A stretch of 11,752 nt of DNA from Amoeboradix gromovi. Its lineage: Eukaryota > Sanchytriomycota > Sanchytriomycetes > Sanchytriales > Sanchytriaceae. Below, piece by piece: positions 1 through 9,300 of the stretch (position 1 is its first letter; every line of letters starts with the position of its first letter). The notes under the pieces were generated by a model. The model was not told the origin of the DNA, did not search any database, and saw nothing but the letters and a program-made list of their open reading frames with translations. A program made the position numbers and the translations under genes. Where the stretch lies: NCBI GenBank assembly GCA_018985225.1, contig JADGIF010000285.1, positions 1 to 11,752 of the forward strand, read 5' to 3'.

Positions 1-1200
1 AATGCACTTTTTGCTTAGATGCTCAAAGACCTCATATCTAGTTTTATTTTGAAAAGAGGAATACAATCAATGAAAGAAAATTGGTATAATAGAAGATCTT
101 TTAATAATGATAGCATTTCCTCTGTATGGTGCACCTTTAAAAACGAGCTAGTCTAGTTTTTATATTTGGTATCCCATGTTTATTGTTATTCTCCACGGAA
201 ATTGTGACGCGCTTTCTAATTGCAATAAACCATTCATGACTTGATACTTACAACATAGTAAGATCAAAAATGCCTTAAAAATTCATTTTATTAGCTGGCT
301 GATCAAAAATCTCATTATCATTCATTTACTCAATTACCTACCGTGTGTATGTTTTAACAATGCGACACTTTCGAGGAGCTACTTCAGCGATCTACTTGTT
401 CAAAACAAAAGAAGTAAATAATAAATCAATCCAACGAAAACTGCACTTAATTCCATTCTGAATTTCATTATTTTGTTCTTGAAAAACTGGGTATCCCGTT
501 AATTTACTAAGAGGTCAAAGTAGCCTCTTTTTAAACTCATTTATTGCATCATGTGCAACAAAAAGGTATAGGGCTGTATTTTGAATTGGTTAATTCGAAG
601 ACACGAGAAACGTTACGGCTATGTTTGTTGTGAATGCATGTGTACATGCTAGTTGCAACATAGAAGTCTAACGCAAAATGATAAATTGGTCAGCTGGGTA
701 CTCATGCTAGCCACGATGACCCTCAACTTTTATATAATTTTATTTATCACCCTAGGTACTTTTTGTGCACACGTGTTGGTTCCATGACTTCGCAATGTCT
801 TATTAGTGTAACTTGTAGCGTTAGTAAATTAATATTTTGGTGCAACTTTGTTATTTCTAGATTGGATGAATATCTCGCTGAAAAGTATCAGTTTCCAGTC
901 ATTTCCTATTGCCTAAGTTAATAAATACTGTTTATTTTAATCGTTGACATCATTGTCTTGTTGCAAGAAGCTGGCATTTTTTTCTCAAATTATTCTTTTA
1001 AATTACTTTTCAAATTATTCCGTTTCCACAATCAAAAGATCTGAGTACTATTTAAGAGTCTCACACTCCTTTCTTATACAATTTGTAGTGAGTTCCATTC
1101 CCTCTACTCGTTAAAAGTCCTGGTTTCCGAGAAAATCGAGAATTTTCACAGAGGAACTAGCAGTGTCATTGCTCCGTTACAATGATTGCTCACGTTTTCA

Positions 1201-1374
1201 CTACCTCGAAGCGGTATTGAATAAGGATGCATATACTTGATGTATAAGTTCCTTGCTGCATATGGTCTCTATCTTCGAATGACAATTGGTACAAATGTAG
1301 CTCTCCAAATTGGTTTTCTTTAGAGTATCGCACCTTGTACATGCATAATAAGTTAGAATATCGCATTGTTGCAT
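1201..1374 (-). CDS. Possible small zinc-ribbon ORF (57 aa), unrecognised
   Basis: This frame runs from an ATG at 1374 to a TAG at 1201-1203 and encodes 57 residues. It contains two CxxC knuckles, CTRC and CTNC, separated by 12 residues. That is the spacing of a zinc ribbon such as those in RPA1-like OB-fold proteins, some RNA polymerase subunits or transposon-related proteins. I cannot assign a family. The same frame resumes after a 33-nt stretch containing three stops (1204-1172). The stretch begins GTAGTG and ends AG, and is followed by about 20 open codons to a TAA at 1111-1113. Removing it as a tiny intron would give a 76-residue protein, but 33 nt is very short for a fungal intron and the splice sites are poor. 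The frame could be an exon of a minus-strand gene, a decayed gene or chance. It lies upstream of and divergent from NAR1. Confidence 0.2.
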   Translation of the reverse strand: MQQCDILTYYACTRCDTLKKTNLESYICTNCHSKIETICSKELIHQVYASLFNTASR

Positions 1375-1391
1375 ACTTAAGATCAATGAAA

Positions 1392-1419
1392 TACTAACTG
1401 TTAAATAGATGGTTTACAG
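1392..1419 (+). other. Isolated intron 3' end: TACTAAC branch site plus TTTACAG
   Basis: A perfect TACTAAC branch-point sequence at 1392-1398 is followed, 22 nt from the branch adenosine, by TTTACAG at 1413-1419. This is textbook fungal intron 3'-end geometry. After the AG, one phase stays open for 15 codons to a TAA at 1465-1467. No strong 5' splice site lies nearby. The best hexamer match, GTATGT at 347-352, is more than 1 kb upstream. It could belong to an unannotated plus-strand gene or to a long 5' leader, or it could be chance in AT-rich DNA. Confidence 0.28.
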
Positions 1420-1612
1420 GTTTATTTATCGTTGATCTCTTTTGAGGATGGGTTGAAAGACAGCTAATTGTTCCATGCTTGGACCAGTTCCTCAACGTTG
1501 ATCGGTTTATGCTTTACCTATTACTTATTTCTTTAGAATTGGTTTACCTTTTGTGAAAAGGAAGAATATCGAGTGTTTAAGCTGTTGGAAAAATCTGGAA
1601 AAGTCATGAGAT

Positions 1613-1622
1613 TATATAAAAA
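1613..1622 (+). promoter_or_regulatory. TATA box of NAR1
   Basis: TATATAAAAA at 1613-1622 is the best TATA element upstream of NAR1, about 110 bp before the chosen ATG at 1731. Initiation 30-100 bp downstream would give a short leader. It is assigned from position and consensus only. Confidence 0.5.
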
Positions 1623-1642
1623 TGCATACAAATTCGCGATAA

Positions 1643-1705
1643 ATGATTTATTCAAGAAAACAATCCATCTGCATGGGCGCTTCCGCTTTTTTGAAACTTG
1701 TTTAG
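1643..1705 (+). other. Candidate upstream ORF (20 codons) in the NAR1 leader
   Basis: An ATG at 1643, with a second in-frame ATG at 1673, opens a 20-codon frame that ends at TAG 1703-1705, 25 nt before the NAR1 ATG. It would be in the mRNA if transcription starts soon after the TATA box, and would lower NAR1 translation unless skipped or followed by reinitiation. If the start site is beyond 1675 it is irrelevant. A different ATG at 1606 opens a frame to 1758 that overlaps the NAR1 start, but it lies upstream of the TATA box and is probably not transcribed. Confidence 0.25.
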
Positions 1706-1730
1706 AGAGTTTGTTTTGTTACTGTCCCAA

Positions 1731-3059
1731 ATGTCTATTTCATCAGGGTTACAATTAGCACAATTAAACGACTACTTACAACCATCTACTGCATGTGTAA
1801 AACCAGCGGAAGTTCAAACTGAGCTGTCCTTGGATGACTGCTTAGCTTGCTCTGGCTGTATAACAAGTGCAGAGACCATGTTGGTAAACATGCAAACCAC
1901 TGATCAACTTATGGAAGAACTAAAATTGAAGAACGAGAGGTATTGCGTTATCTCCACTCAGTCTGTAATTGCAATTGCCATACATTTCCAATTAGATGTG
2001 CAAGAGGCATGGTTAAAATTGAATACATTTGTGAGCCAGTATTTGCATACTGTTGTCAAAGATGTCAATCAAGGTAGGATGATATCACTAAGGTTAACAG
2101 CTGAAGAACTAATTAGAAAATCTAAATCCAGCACCCTTGAAGCATTTCCGAAAGGTAAAATGTCAGAAGAACAGCTGAAGTCGCATTTTATGAACGCTGA
2201 AATACCCATGTTTGTCTCTGCTTGTCCTGGATGGGTCTGCTATGCCGAAAAGACTCATCCATATCTGATACCGTTGCTGAGTACTACCAAATCACCTCAA
2301 CAATGTGCTGGTGTATTAACCAAGCACATATATGCCAAAGATCCCAATGACACTTACACGTTCTGTGTCATGCCGTGCTATGATAAGAAACTAGAATCGG
2401 CGAGGCCATTCCATCGCACCAATGATATCAAAGATGTTGATTTAGTGCTTACCACTGCTGAGTTCTTGAAATTGATTAAATCAATTAATCCTGATTTTAA
2501 ATCTATCAAAAATGCTAATTCCACTCCACTCAATCGCACTATAGGCGCAGGATCAGGCGGATATTCAGAATATGTGTTTTTATATGTTTTGAACAAGGTC
2601 TACAACATACCACTAAAGTCGATTGCTACCACGCAGTACAAAGACTATGACATTCGCATTACTAACAAAAAAGGATCTGATTTAAGAGAATTTGAATTGC
2701 GTCAAGGTGAGTCGTTGTTATTTAAAGTTGTGGCTGCATTTGGGTTTCGGCATATTCAGAATGTTGTTAGAAACTTGAAGAGAAAAGGCACTACGGACTG
2801 CTCATTTTACGAGGTTATGGCTTGCCCAAGTGGCTGCTTGAATGGAGGGGGGCAGTTAAATGTAGTTGGTGAAAGGACTGTTTTATCACCGCATGAGACC
2901 AAGTCCTGGATTAAAACTATGATAGACGAATACAACGCCTTGAAAGAAACAGATGTGTCGGAATTAGAATACAGCAAAGTAGCGCAGCTGTTGAGCACAC
3001 AGTTCATGACCATTGAAGAAAGAGAAGCAACAGCAGTGGATGTAGTAAATACTTGGTGA
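1731..3059 (+). CDS. Cytosolic Fe-S cluster assembly factor Nar1 (442 aa)
   Basis: Nar1 is the [FeFe]-hydrogenase-like protein of the cytosolic iron-sulfur assembly (CIA) machinery. It links the Cfd1-Nbp35 scaffold to the Cia1-Cia2-Met18 targeting complex. The N-terminal [4Fe-4S] ligands are Cys22 (ACVKP) and Cys37, Cys40 and Cys43 (CLACSGC). The second cluster's ligands are Cys165 (SACPGW), Cys216 (MPCYDKK), and Cys365 and Cys369 (ACPSGCLNGGG). These match the eight ligands known from yeast Nar1, so the protein looks functional. The glycine-rich GAGSGGY lies near residue 272. The chain ends in Asn-Thr-Trp; a C-terminal aromatic residue is typical of Nar1 and is used for docking to the targeting complex. 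The length is normal for the family, slightly shorter than in budding yeast. I chose the ATG at 1731 because the LNDYL..STACVKP segment follows it at the usual distance. The frame is open upstream, but only from a TTG at 1698. No intron is needed. It converges with the HECT ligase gene. Confidence 0.96.
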   Translation: MSISSGLQLAQLNDYLQPSTACVKPAEVQTELSLDDCLACSGCITSAETMLVNMQTTDQLMEELKLKNERYCVISTQSVIAIAIHFQLDVQEAWLKLNTFVSQYLHTVVKDVNQGRMISLRLTAEELIRKSKSSTLEAFPKGKMSEEQLKSHFMNAEIPMFVSACPGWVCYAEKTHPYLIPLLSTTKSPQQCAGVLTKHIYAKDPNDTYTFCVMPCYDKKLESARPFHRTNDIKDVDLVLTTAEFLKLIKSINPDFKSIKNANSTPLNRTIGAGSGGYSEYVFLYVLNKVYNIPLKSIATTQYKDYDIRITNKKGSDLREFELRQGESLLFKVVAAFGFRHIQNVVRNLKRKGTTDCSFYEVMACPSGCLNGGGQLNVVGERTVLSPHETKSWIKTMIDEYNALKETDVSELEYSKVAQLLSTQFMTIEEREATAVDVVNTW

Positions 3060-3289
3060 AGAGTTGCAAGACTGAGGCGTCGGCAGATATCCAAGAGAAA
3101 TATTTGGAAGCAAAGAAGAGACTTTAGATAAGAGGCTGATCTTGCTAGTTTGTAGCGGGTGTCGCATTTGGGATCACATGAAATCAAGCGTGTTTATTAA
3201 AATGTGTTTTTACCGGAACTCGGTATCTGGTGGATATGTAGCGCGTTTGCGGTGATTGAGAACTATAGCTTTTCATTCCATAAAAACGT

Positions 3290-3295
3290 AATAAA
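3290..3295 (+). terminator. Polyadenylation signal of NAR1 (AATAAA)
   Basis: AATAAA at 3290-3295 on the plus strand is the first exact hexamer after the NAR1 stop, about 230 bp downstream. It is followed by a T-rich stretch at 3298-3326. Cleavage around 3305-3325 would end the transcript next to the last codons of the opposing gene. Confidence 0.5.
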
Positions 3296-3319
3296 ACTTT
3301 TGCATTGATATTTCTAGTT

Positions 3320-3329
3320 TTTATTTATT
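3320..3329 (-). terminator. Polyadenylation signal of the HECT ligase gene
   Basis: On the minus strand the TGA stop is followed after two bases by overlapping AATAAA hexamers (3324-3329 and 3320-3325). If used, the 3' UTR would be only a few tens of bases. The other candidate is AATAAA at 3193-3198. Confidence 0.5.
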
Positions 3330-3331
3330 AA

Positions 3332-6300
3332 TCACGCCAATCCAAACCCTGTGGTGCATTCGTGTATGGCCAATACTAGTTGCTTATTTAGTTGCTCATA
3401 TGACTCATAAAGCGGTAAGTCCAGTTGATTGAAGCATGTGTGCGCCACAGGCAATCTCTGGACATGCCCGTAATCCTTGTGTATCTGGAACTTCTGTATC
3501 CCAACATTACCCTGCAGTCCTTTAAATCCGTCCATTGGTACTTTGCTCGTCCCGGTGATAAATTGTAACAGCTTCGCCAAACTTTCTTGATCCATATTCC
3601 TCACGCTTCTCCAATACCATTGCACTTGCGGTGATGTGTTTGTGTATCCAACATACTCTGTGTTATTCTTCCAGTCATCTACATCAATCTCCGGTAAGCC
3701 ACTTATTAGCAACTCCAGTTCGTGCTCATCAAATACCTTAACCACTGATTCATTCACTAGCTCATAAAACCCCATTTTGAAGTGATTTAATTGCTCTTTG
3801 ATGTTGCCTGTTAGCTTCAAGTCAACTATCAAGTCAATGTATTCGAGCTTGTTCTCATTCGTTACCGCTCTGTTGCTTCCATCAGCACATAGCTGGATAG
3901 TCTTTTTGTTCCCAAACTCTTCAACTTCAACTGTAAAATTGCTTTCTATCACACCAGTTATGTCATTCATTGTCATCCATTTCAGGCTGTTGTAGTACTC
4001 TACATCAATCATCTCCAAATCACTCAAATTCACCTTTAATCCTAGCAAATGCTTGTAAAACGATCTAGTGAACCAGCAATCCAGTACCTGATTCTCCATT
4101 ATACTTTTGGCTATAAATCTGCCTATGAATTTGTAGAAATTCAAATGATCTGGGTTTACCCAACTGCTCTGATTAGGTTGATATGTGTCGTGATACTTCA
4201 CAAATAACGCGTAGTCTGGATTGAATATTTCCTTGCTTACTTCTGAATACCATTCCCTTGTCAACCCACCACTGTCTATACCATCCTCGTTATAGAACTT
4301 GATTTGAATTTTATTTTCCTTTAATTCCTGCACCGATTTGTTCATTATCTGATGGTAGGAATCCTCAAAGATATGCGATCTACGTATATTGAGTTGTATG
4401 TTACCAACTGCCTTCATTTTATTATTATCAAACCATTTTCTTTTATGTTCGAATTCCAGGTAATGCGGGTGTTTGATAAGTATTTGAAACGATGTGTTTA
4501 ACAGCAGTGGTTGCTGACTTATAATTTTATTGATCATTCCACTGTATGCCTTGGCATATTCCACTATTTCGAGATTGTTGTATATAATGAACAGGCATTC
4601 TAGCAATGCAGTTGGTGGATTATCAGTTATTGCCGAATCCAGTTTAAAAAACTCGATCTTCTTTAATTCCTCAAATGTGGATTCTAAGCATTCCAACGCT
4701 TTTATTATCCTCAACACCATGTTGTAATCTGGTGTGTTACTATTTGTTACGCTACTAAGTTCCTTGTTTAACAGCAATTGCAACTCTCCCCTGTTGTTTA
4801 TGTTTTTGGTAATAATCAGCATGTATTGCAATAACTTACTGTTCAAATCCATTTTGATCATTAATACTACCTGCTGTAACATCATGGTGCTTTCCCAGGA
4901 TTGCGGATTAGCGTCTTCCTTGTCTTCTTTGTCTTCTTCCTCTTCCTCTTCTTTCTGATAAATAAGTGCCAACACATGTAATAATATATCATGATGCTTA
5001 TTGAACATACAAAGCCATCCTATGCCTGTATTCTTTGTTTGCTTAATCGTGTATTCCAGTTTCATAAGCTTGCACATGGGTCTTATGAATTGTAGCAAGT
5101 GCAGAAGTAGTCCGATGTACTTGCAATGCACTGTATACTTACTGAATCCCTTGATTCCTACAATCAGTGCTTCTAGTATGCTCTGTATTACCACAGCTGC
5201 GTTGTCTGATTGCAATGATAGATGCACGATGCATTTGTTGAATATATTCATATTTACATCATTCAGCACAGTACTTACTATCATCTGGATTGATTTGCTA
5301 CTTAGCACACTAATAGAGGTATTCTTATAACTAACGCTGTTCGGAACTGACTGTTGTATTTGAAATGGGTTGATAACATCGTTCTCATCTTCAAACTCTT
5401 GCTGATAGAAATGTAAATGGTGCTGTACAAGTGCTTCCTCCCTAAATTCAAGAGGTATCTCGTTCAATACTGTAGTGTCTATGTTGGAATCAACCGGAAT
5501 ATCGTTGCCAACACTATCCTCGTCGGTTGTCTCCACATCATCGCTGCTACTCATCACATCTACTACATCATCATCCACTACATCTGCAACAACTTTTACT
5601 ACGCTACTCTCGAGCAATGAGGTTGTCATGGTGTTGTATTCCTCAATATCATAGACGCTCTGTTTTAGTATCAGTCTCGATCTGTTAGCATAAGAACTAG
5701 GCGTGAACTGGTTGTACACGCTAATACCGTCCAAATCAGTGCTAGTGTTTGGAGGAGTAGTGTAGCTGTAATGATTGTGGTGCACTCTTTCGTGTCCAAA
5801 CAGATCGGTCAGCAAGTGCTGCAGTCTAGGCGTGTCATTGATAGCGGAGGACGAGCCTGATTCCATATCATGCTGCAGCTCATCCAGCTCTTCGTCAGTC
5901 ATATCCTGCAGTTCTTCTATTTCCTCTATCTCCTGCATTTCCTCTATATCGTGTTCACCCACATCAGAGCTATCACCCATATCTATGTCAATATCCATAT
6001 CGCTGTCTGAATCTCGAATCATCTCTGTTTCCGTATTGTCAGTTGTCAATGACTCATCACTGTGAAAGTATTCTTGTTCCTCCATATCATACTCATCGCT
6101 GATATCATCATCATCTTCTTCTACTGCTTCGTTTATCAGTTCTACATCATTCATTTGGAGTTCACTTTTGAAGTCAATGACACCATCATCATGTTTGTAT
6201 CCATAAATAGACATTAAATCAATGAGCTTATAGTATGGACTAGTTATTGACTTGTATCTGGGATGATTGCAGTCCAGTTTACATTGCTGTAGTGTAATGT

Positions 6301-9300
6301 AGTTCAATAAATTAGACTTTATTAGCAAATCAAATAATTGGATCAATGGATCTGATTGCTTGACTATTCGCAAGGTGTTCTTACCATTAGTTAAAAGCTT
6401 TAACAGCAGCTCGCAAGTGCTTGTTATTAAAGCATGTTGCTCAGTATTACTCTGAGGATTCTGCAGCTGCTCAAATATCCTAGAAATGTATTTAGCGTTA
6501 AATGGGCACTCTAGTACATCTGCTATACCAAGTATTATCATCGTAGACCATTTAGAGTCGAATTGTACTGTTTTAATGTTCGACGCAGGAAGGTACTGAA
6601 TTAAGACATTCAAATGCTTACTCCAATAGTCTTTTAATCCCTGATGGTACTTGATTATCTCGCTGTAAATCTGCAGTACTATATGCCTAGTATATGGACT
6701 TGTAGTCAAGAGAGCTGTTAATGCCTCTAATGTGCTGGACTGAGCAATTGATATGCTAGCTGCATCATCAGCTGCCATAGCATCAATAGTTAGCAACCTG
6801 ACTCGAGTCTGCAATCCATCTTGTACCAGTTGTATTGTATTCACACAAGACTTTAAGAAGAGCTGGGGATTGCATGCCAAATGATTAAATTGACGAGTAA
6901 AGTGAGTTAAAGTATAGTATTCGTTCTTAACTCCCAACTTTATGATATTGCTAGTTAGTGATATGAAATCACTTTCAGTAAACCACGAGTACATGAATAT
7001 AGCGATCAACAACGAGTGAATTGACTTGAAGTGCTTAATTGGTTGTAGATTGGAAAGGATAAATATCAAATCAGAGTGACTAGATTTAGAATAATTGCAC
7101 ACTGAGTATACAGCTATTAATTGTAGAACAGGCTCATAAAGCAGTGCGTCGTGGTTTATCGCATACTGAAATAGAATAGGAATAGGAGGTATATAAAGAT
7201 CAACTTCAACAGGGTTTGCAGTATTTAAATGTCTGTTGTATTTGATCTGCCATGTTTTGAATAATATATGGTACTTTGTTAATTTGTTTTGCTTCATCAA
7301 TTCTAACAAGTCTACCTGTAAATCATCAAACTTTAAATATCCTATAATTTTAGAATTGCTCAAATTGACTATAAATTGTATTTTTAAATCCAAGTCATAT
7401 TTAACTAATAGTTGCATATAATCGACATTTTCCAGTATTACAGAAATGCTAGAAGATTCTATGAATGGCGTTCTGACTGCAAAATCAAATAATAGCGTAT
7501 ACACGTCTTCATTAATGTGGTATTTGTATGTTGGCATCGATTCAGAATTTATTACCCTGCTGTTATTAAACTCATGATTATTGGTTAGATAGTCACAGAT
7601 GGCATCGGCACTGGTAGAATGCAGTAGAATACTAGCGTCTATAATAGCCTTGTAATGGAACCCCATTTCCAACAACTCGTAAAATGACAATTTATAATCC
7701 AGACACTGTAGTAGCTTTGATATGTTAGAAATTATATTAACACTACTATTGTCTGCGGAATCGCTAGCATTTATAACATTATTATCCAAAATAAATGGTA
7801 TTACCCAGTCTAGTATCAGTAAATCCATAGAATACATGGACTGTAAGTAGCATGCCATATTGAAGTAAATTCTGTTGCTTGTAGATAATGCGGTGAACAA
7901 TGGACTAGAATTAATCAGTTTCTGATTGATCATCATTGCATGTAGCTGTAGGTACGTGAACAGCACTGTAGATGCATTCACAGAGCTAGACGAGCTGGGG
8001 GCGCTGCTAAATGTCTTGCTGTTGACATCTACAGTGCCTGTAACAATTCTCTTTAGTTGTTCGTTCAATTTTATGAACACTCCGTTTAACTGGCAATAGA
8101 ACACACTTAATAGCTGTATATGCGGTCTGTTAATACCCTTTTCATCCATCAAATAGTAGTAAAATAAACCACATACCGTATAATAGTAATATATGTTGGC
8201 AGTGTTACTGAAGTACAAATTCAGACTTTCCGCACATTTCCTAGTAAAGTCTAAACTGTTTGTTGAACTTTTAAATACACCTAATATGAAGGATGTGGTA
8301 CAATTGTGGATACTAGTAAATAGGGTTTTAAACAATAAAACATTTCTGTACTCTACACTATTAATGCCACCTATATACTGATTGTTGATGCTAATGGGAT
8401 GATCTATGGCGTATATGTTGTGTATAGCCAGCACACCTGTGATGGAGTGCTTTTTACTAGCATTTATATCATTAAATATAGTTATAGGTAAAGTCCGTAA
8501 CAAACAACACTGTAGAATACAAAATGAATGAATCTCAATTACTTGTTGAATCAGAGATGGGCTGAGAGTTATGAGCTGCTTGTTTAGCTGATTATTACTG
8601 TATAAATCGCTCAGTATACCAATGAAACAGTACCAAGTCTTTAAGAAATGAATTAAATCAATGCACGGAGTATTTAACAGATCAATAATGTTCTCAACAG
8701 AGATCTGCTTGTATTTTGTATACAATTGCTTCAGTTTGTTACCAATTACATCTATTATTAATTGCATATGTGATTCGCATAACGTATGAATTACATGGCT
8801 AAGAAAATAAGAAGCCTTGGAATTCGCAAAGTTATATTGTACCTCTAGCTCAAAGAGATCCAATATCAAGATCCCATTACTGCTGATAAACAGCTCAGCA
8901 TGCTGTTGATTTTGGAAAAATCCACTCAGATACTTGACGTGAACTTCAATCATGTATGATATAATTAATGGCTGTATGTCATTGAATAGTACCGTGGTGG
9001 TTGATAGTCCAGCTACAGCATATTCATCTAAATTGCCATTTTTGTATTCCAGAAGTTTTCTGGTCACATTAATCATCTCAGTGATTATCAACTCTTTCAA
9101 AAGCGGCTGATGCCTAATCAATTCCTCCATTCCAGTCCCGAGGGACTTAGATACATCCAATTCATTCAAATCGCTGATGTATTCAGATGAATAATAAATG
9201 GAGTAAAATGATTGAATGACTTTGTAGTGCAATATCATAGATAATCCAGTAGATTGCAGACATATAGCACTAAACAGCTTTGGCAGGTGCTGTAATCCAT

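Larger units (their letters stand above)
1..1600. other. Left non-coding region with no confident gene
   Basis: I see no recognisable protein, tRNA or repeat array in this AT-rich stretch. Open frames are short and occur on both strands. Visible small items are a TATATAA at 731-737, a CACGTG E-box core at 770-775, a GCATGT/ACATGC dyad at 636-649, and an 11-bp direct repeat (TCAAATTATTC) at 985-995 and 1010-1020. Several putative splice-type signals occur on the plus strand: TACTAAG at 505-511, CTAAC at 668-672, a pyrimidine-rich tract ending in TAG at 860, and TACTAAC at 1392-1398. A small multi-exon gene is therefore possible but not shown. The region probably holds regulatory sequence and perhaps decayed coding sequence. 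Confidence 0.5.
3060..3331. other. Convergent intergenic region holding both 3' ends
   Basis: This 272-bp gap separates the NAR1 stop from the stop of the opposing ligase gene. No open frame of note lies inside it. It holds AATAAA-type signals for both strands and must contain both 3' UTRs. An additional minus-strand AATAAA occurs at 3193-3198, which would give the ligase mRNA a longer tail antisense to the NAR1 3' UTR. Confidence 0.7.

Noticed and set aside
425-490. Protein-like plus-strand frame (22 codons) before a GTATCC
   Set aside because: It has no in-frame ATG and no AG dinucleotide that could serve as its 3' splice site, so it cannot be an exon. It shows how easily protein-like strings arise here.
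588-605. tRNA B-box-like GGTTAATTCGAAG
   Set aside because: It departs from the GGTTCGANNCC consensus, and no A box or cloverleaf can be drawn around it.
1131-1147. Small hairpin GAAAAT/ATTTTC
   Set aside because: A 6-bp AT-rich stem with a 5-base loop is expected by chance in this composition.
1422-1607. Minus-strand exon chain from an ATG at 1607 with a 30-nt GT-AG gap (1547-1518), leading to the zinc-ribbon frame
   Set aside because: After the gap the frame reaches a TAG at 1466-1464, and I found no splice choice that joins it in phase to the zinc-ribbon frame.
1573-1758. 61-codon plus-strand frame overlapping the NAR1 start
   Set aside because: It starts at GTG, its first ATG (1606) lies upstream of the TATA box, it overlaps NAR1 in another register and it shows no domain.
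2807-3187. 126-codon minus-strand frame over the 3' end of NAR1
   Set aside because: It is antisense to a well-supported coding region, has no recognisable domain, and its shape is explained by NAR1 codon use.
5775-6065. 96-codon plus-strand serine-rich frame inside the ligase gene
   Set aside because: It is the antisense reading of the Asp/Glu-rich tract; GAT and GAA codons read as serine and isoleucine rich on the other strand.
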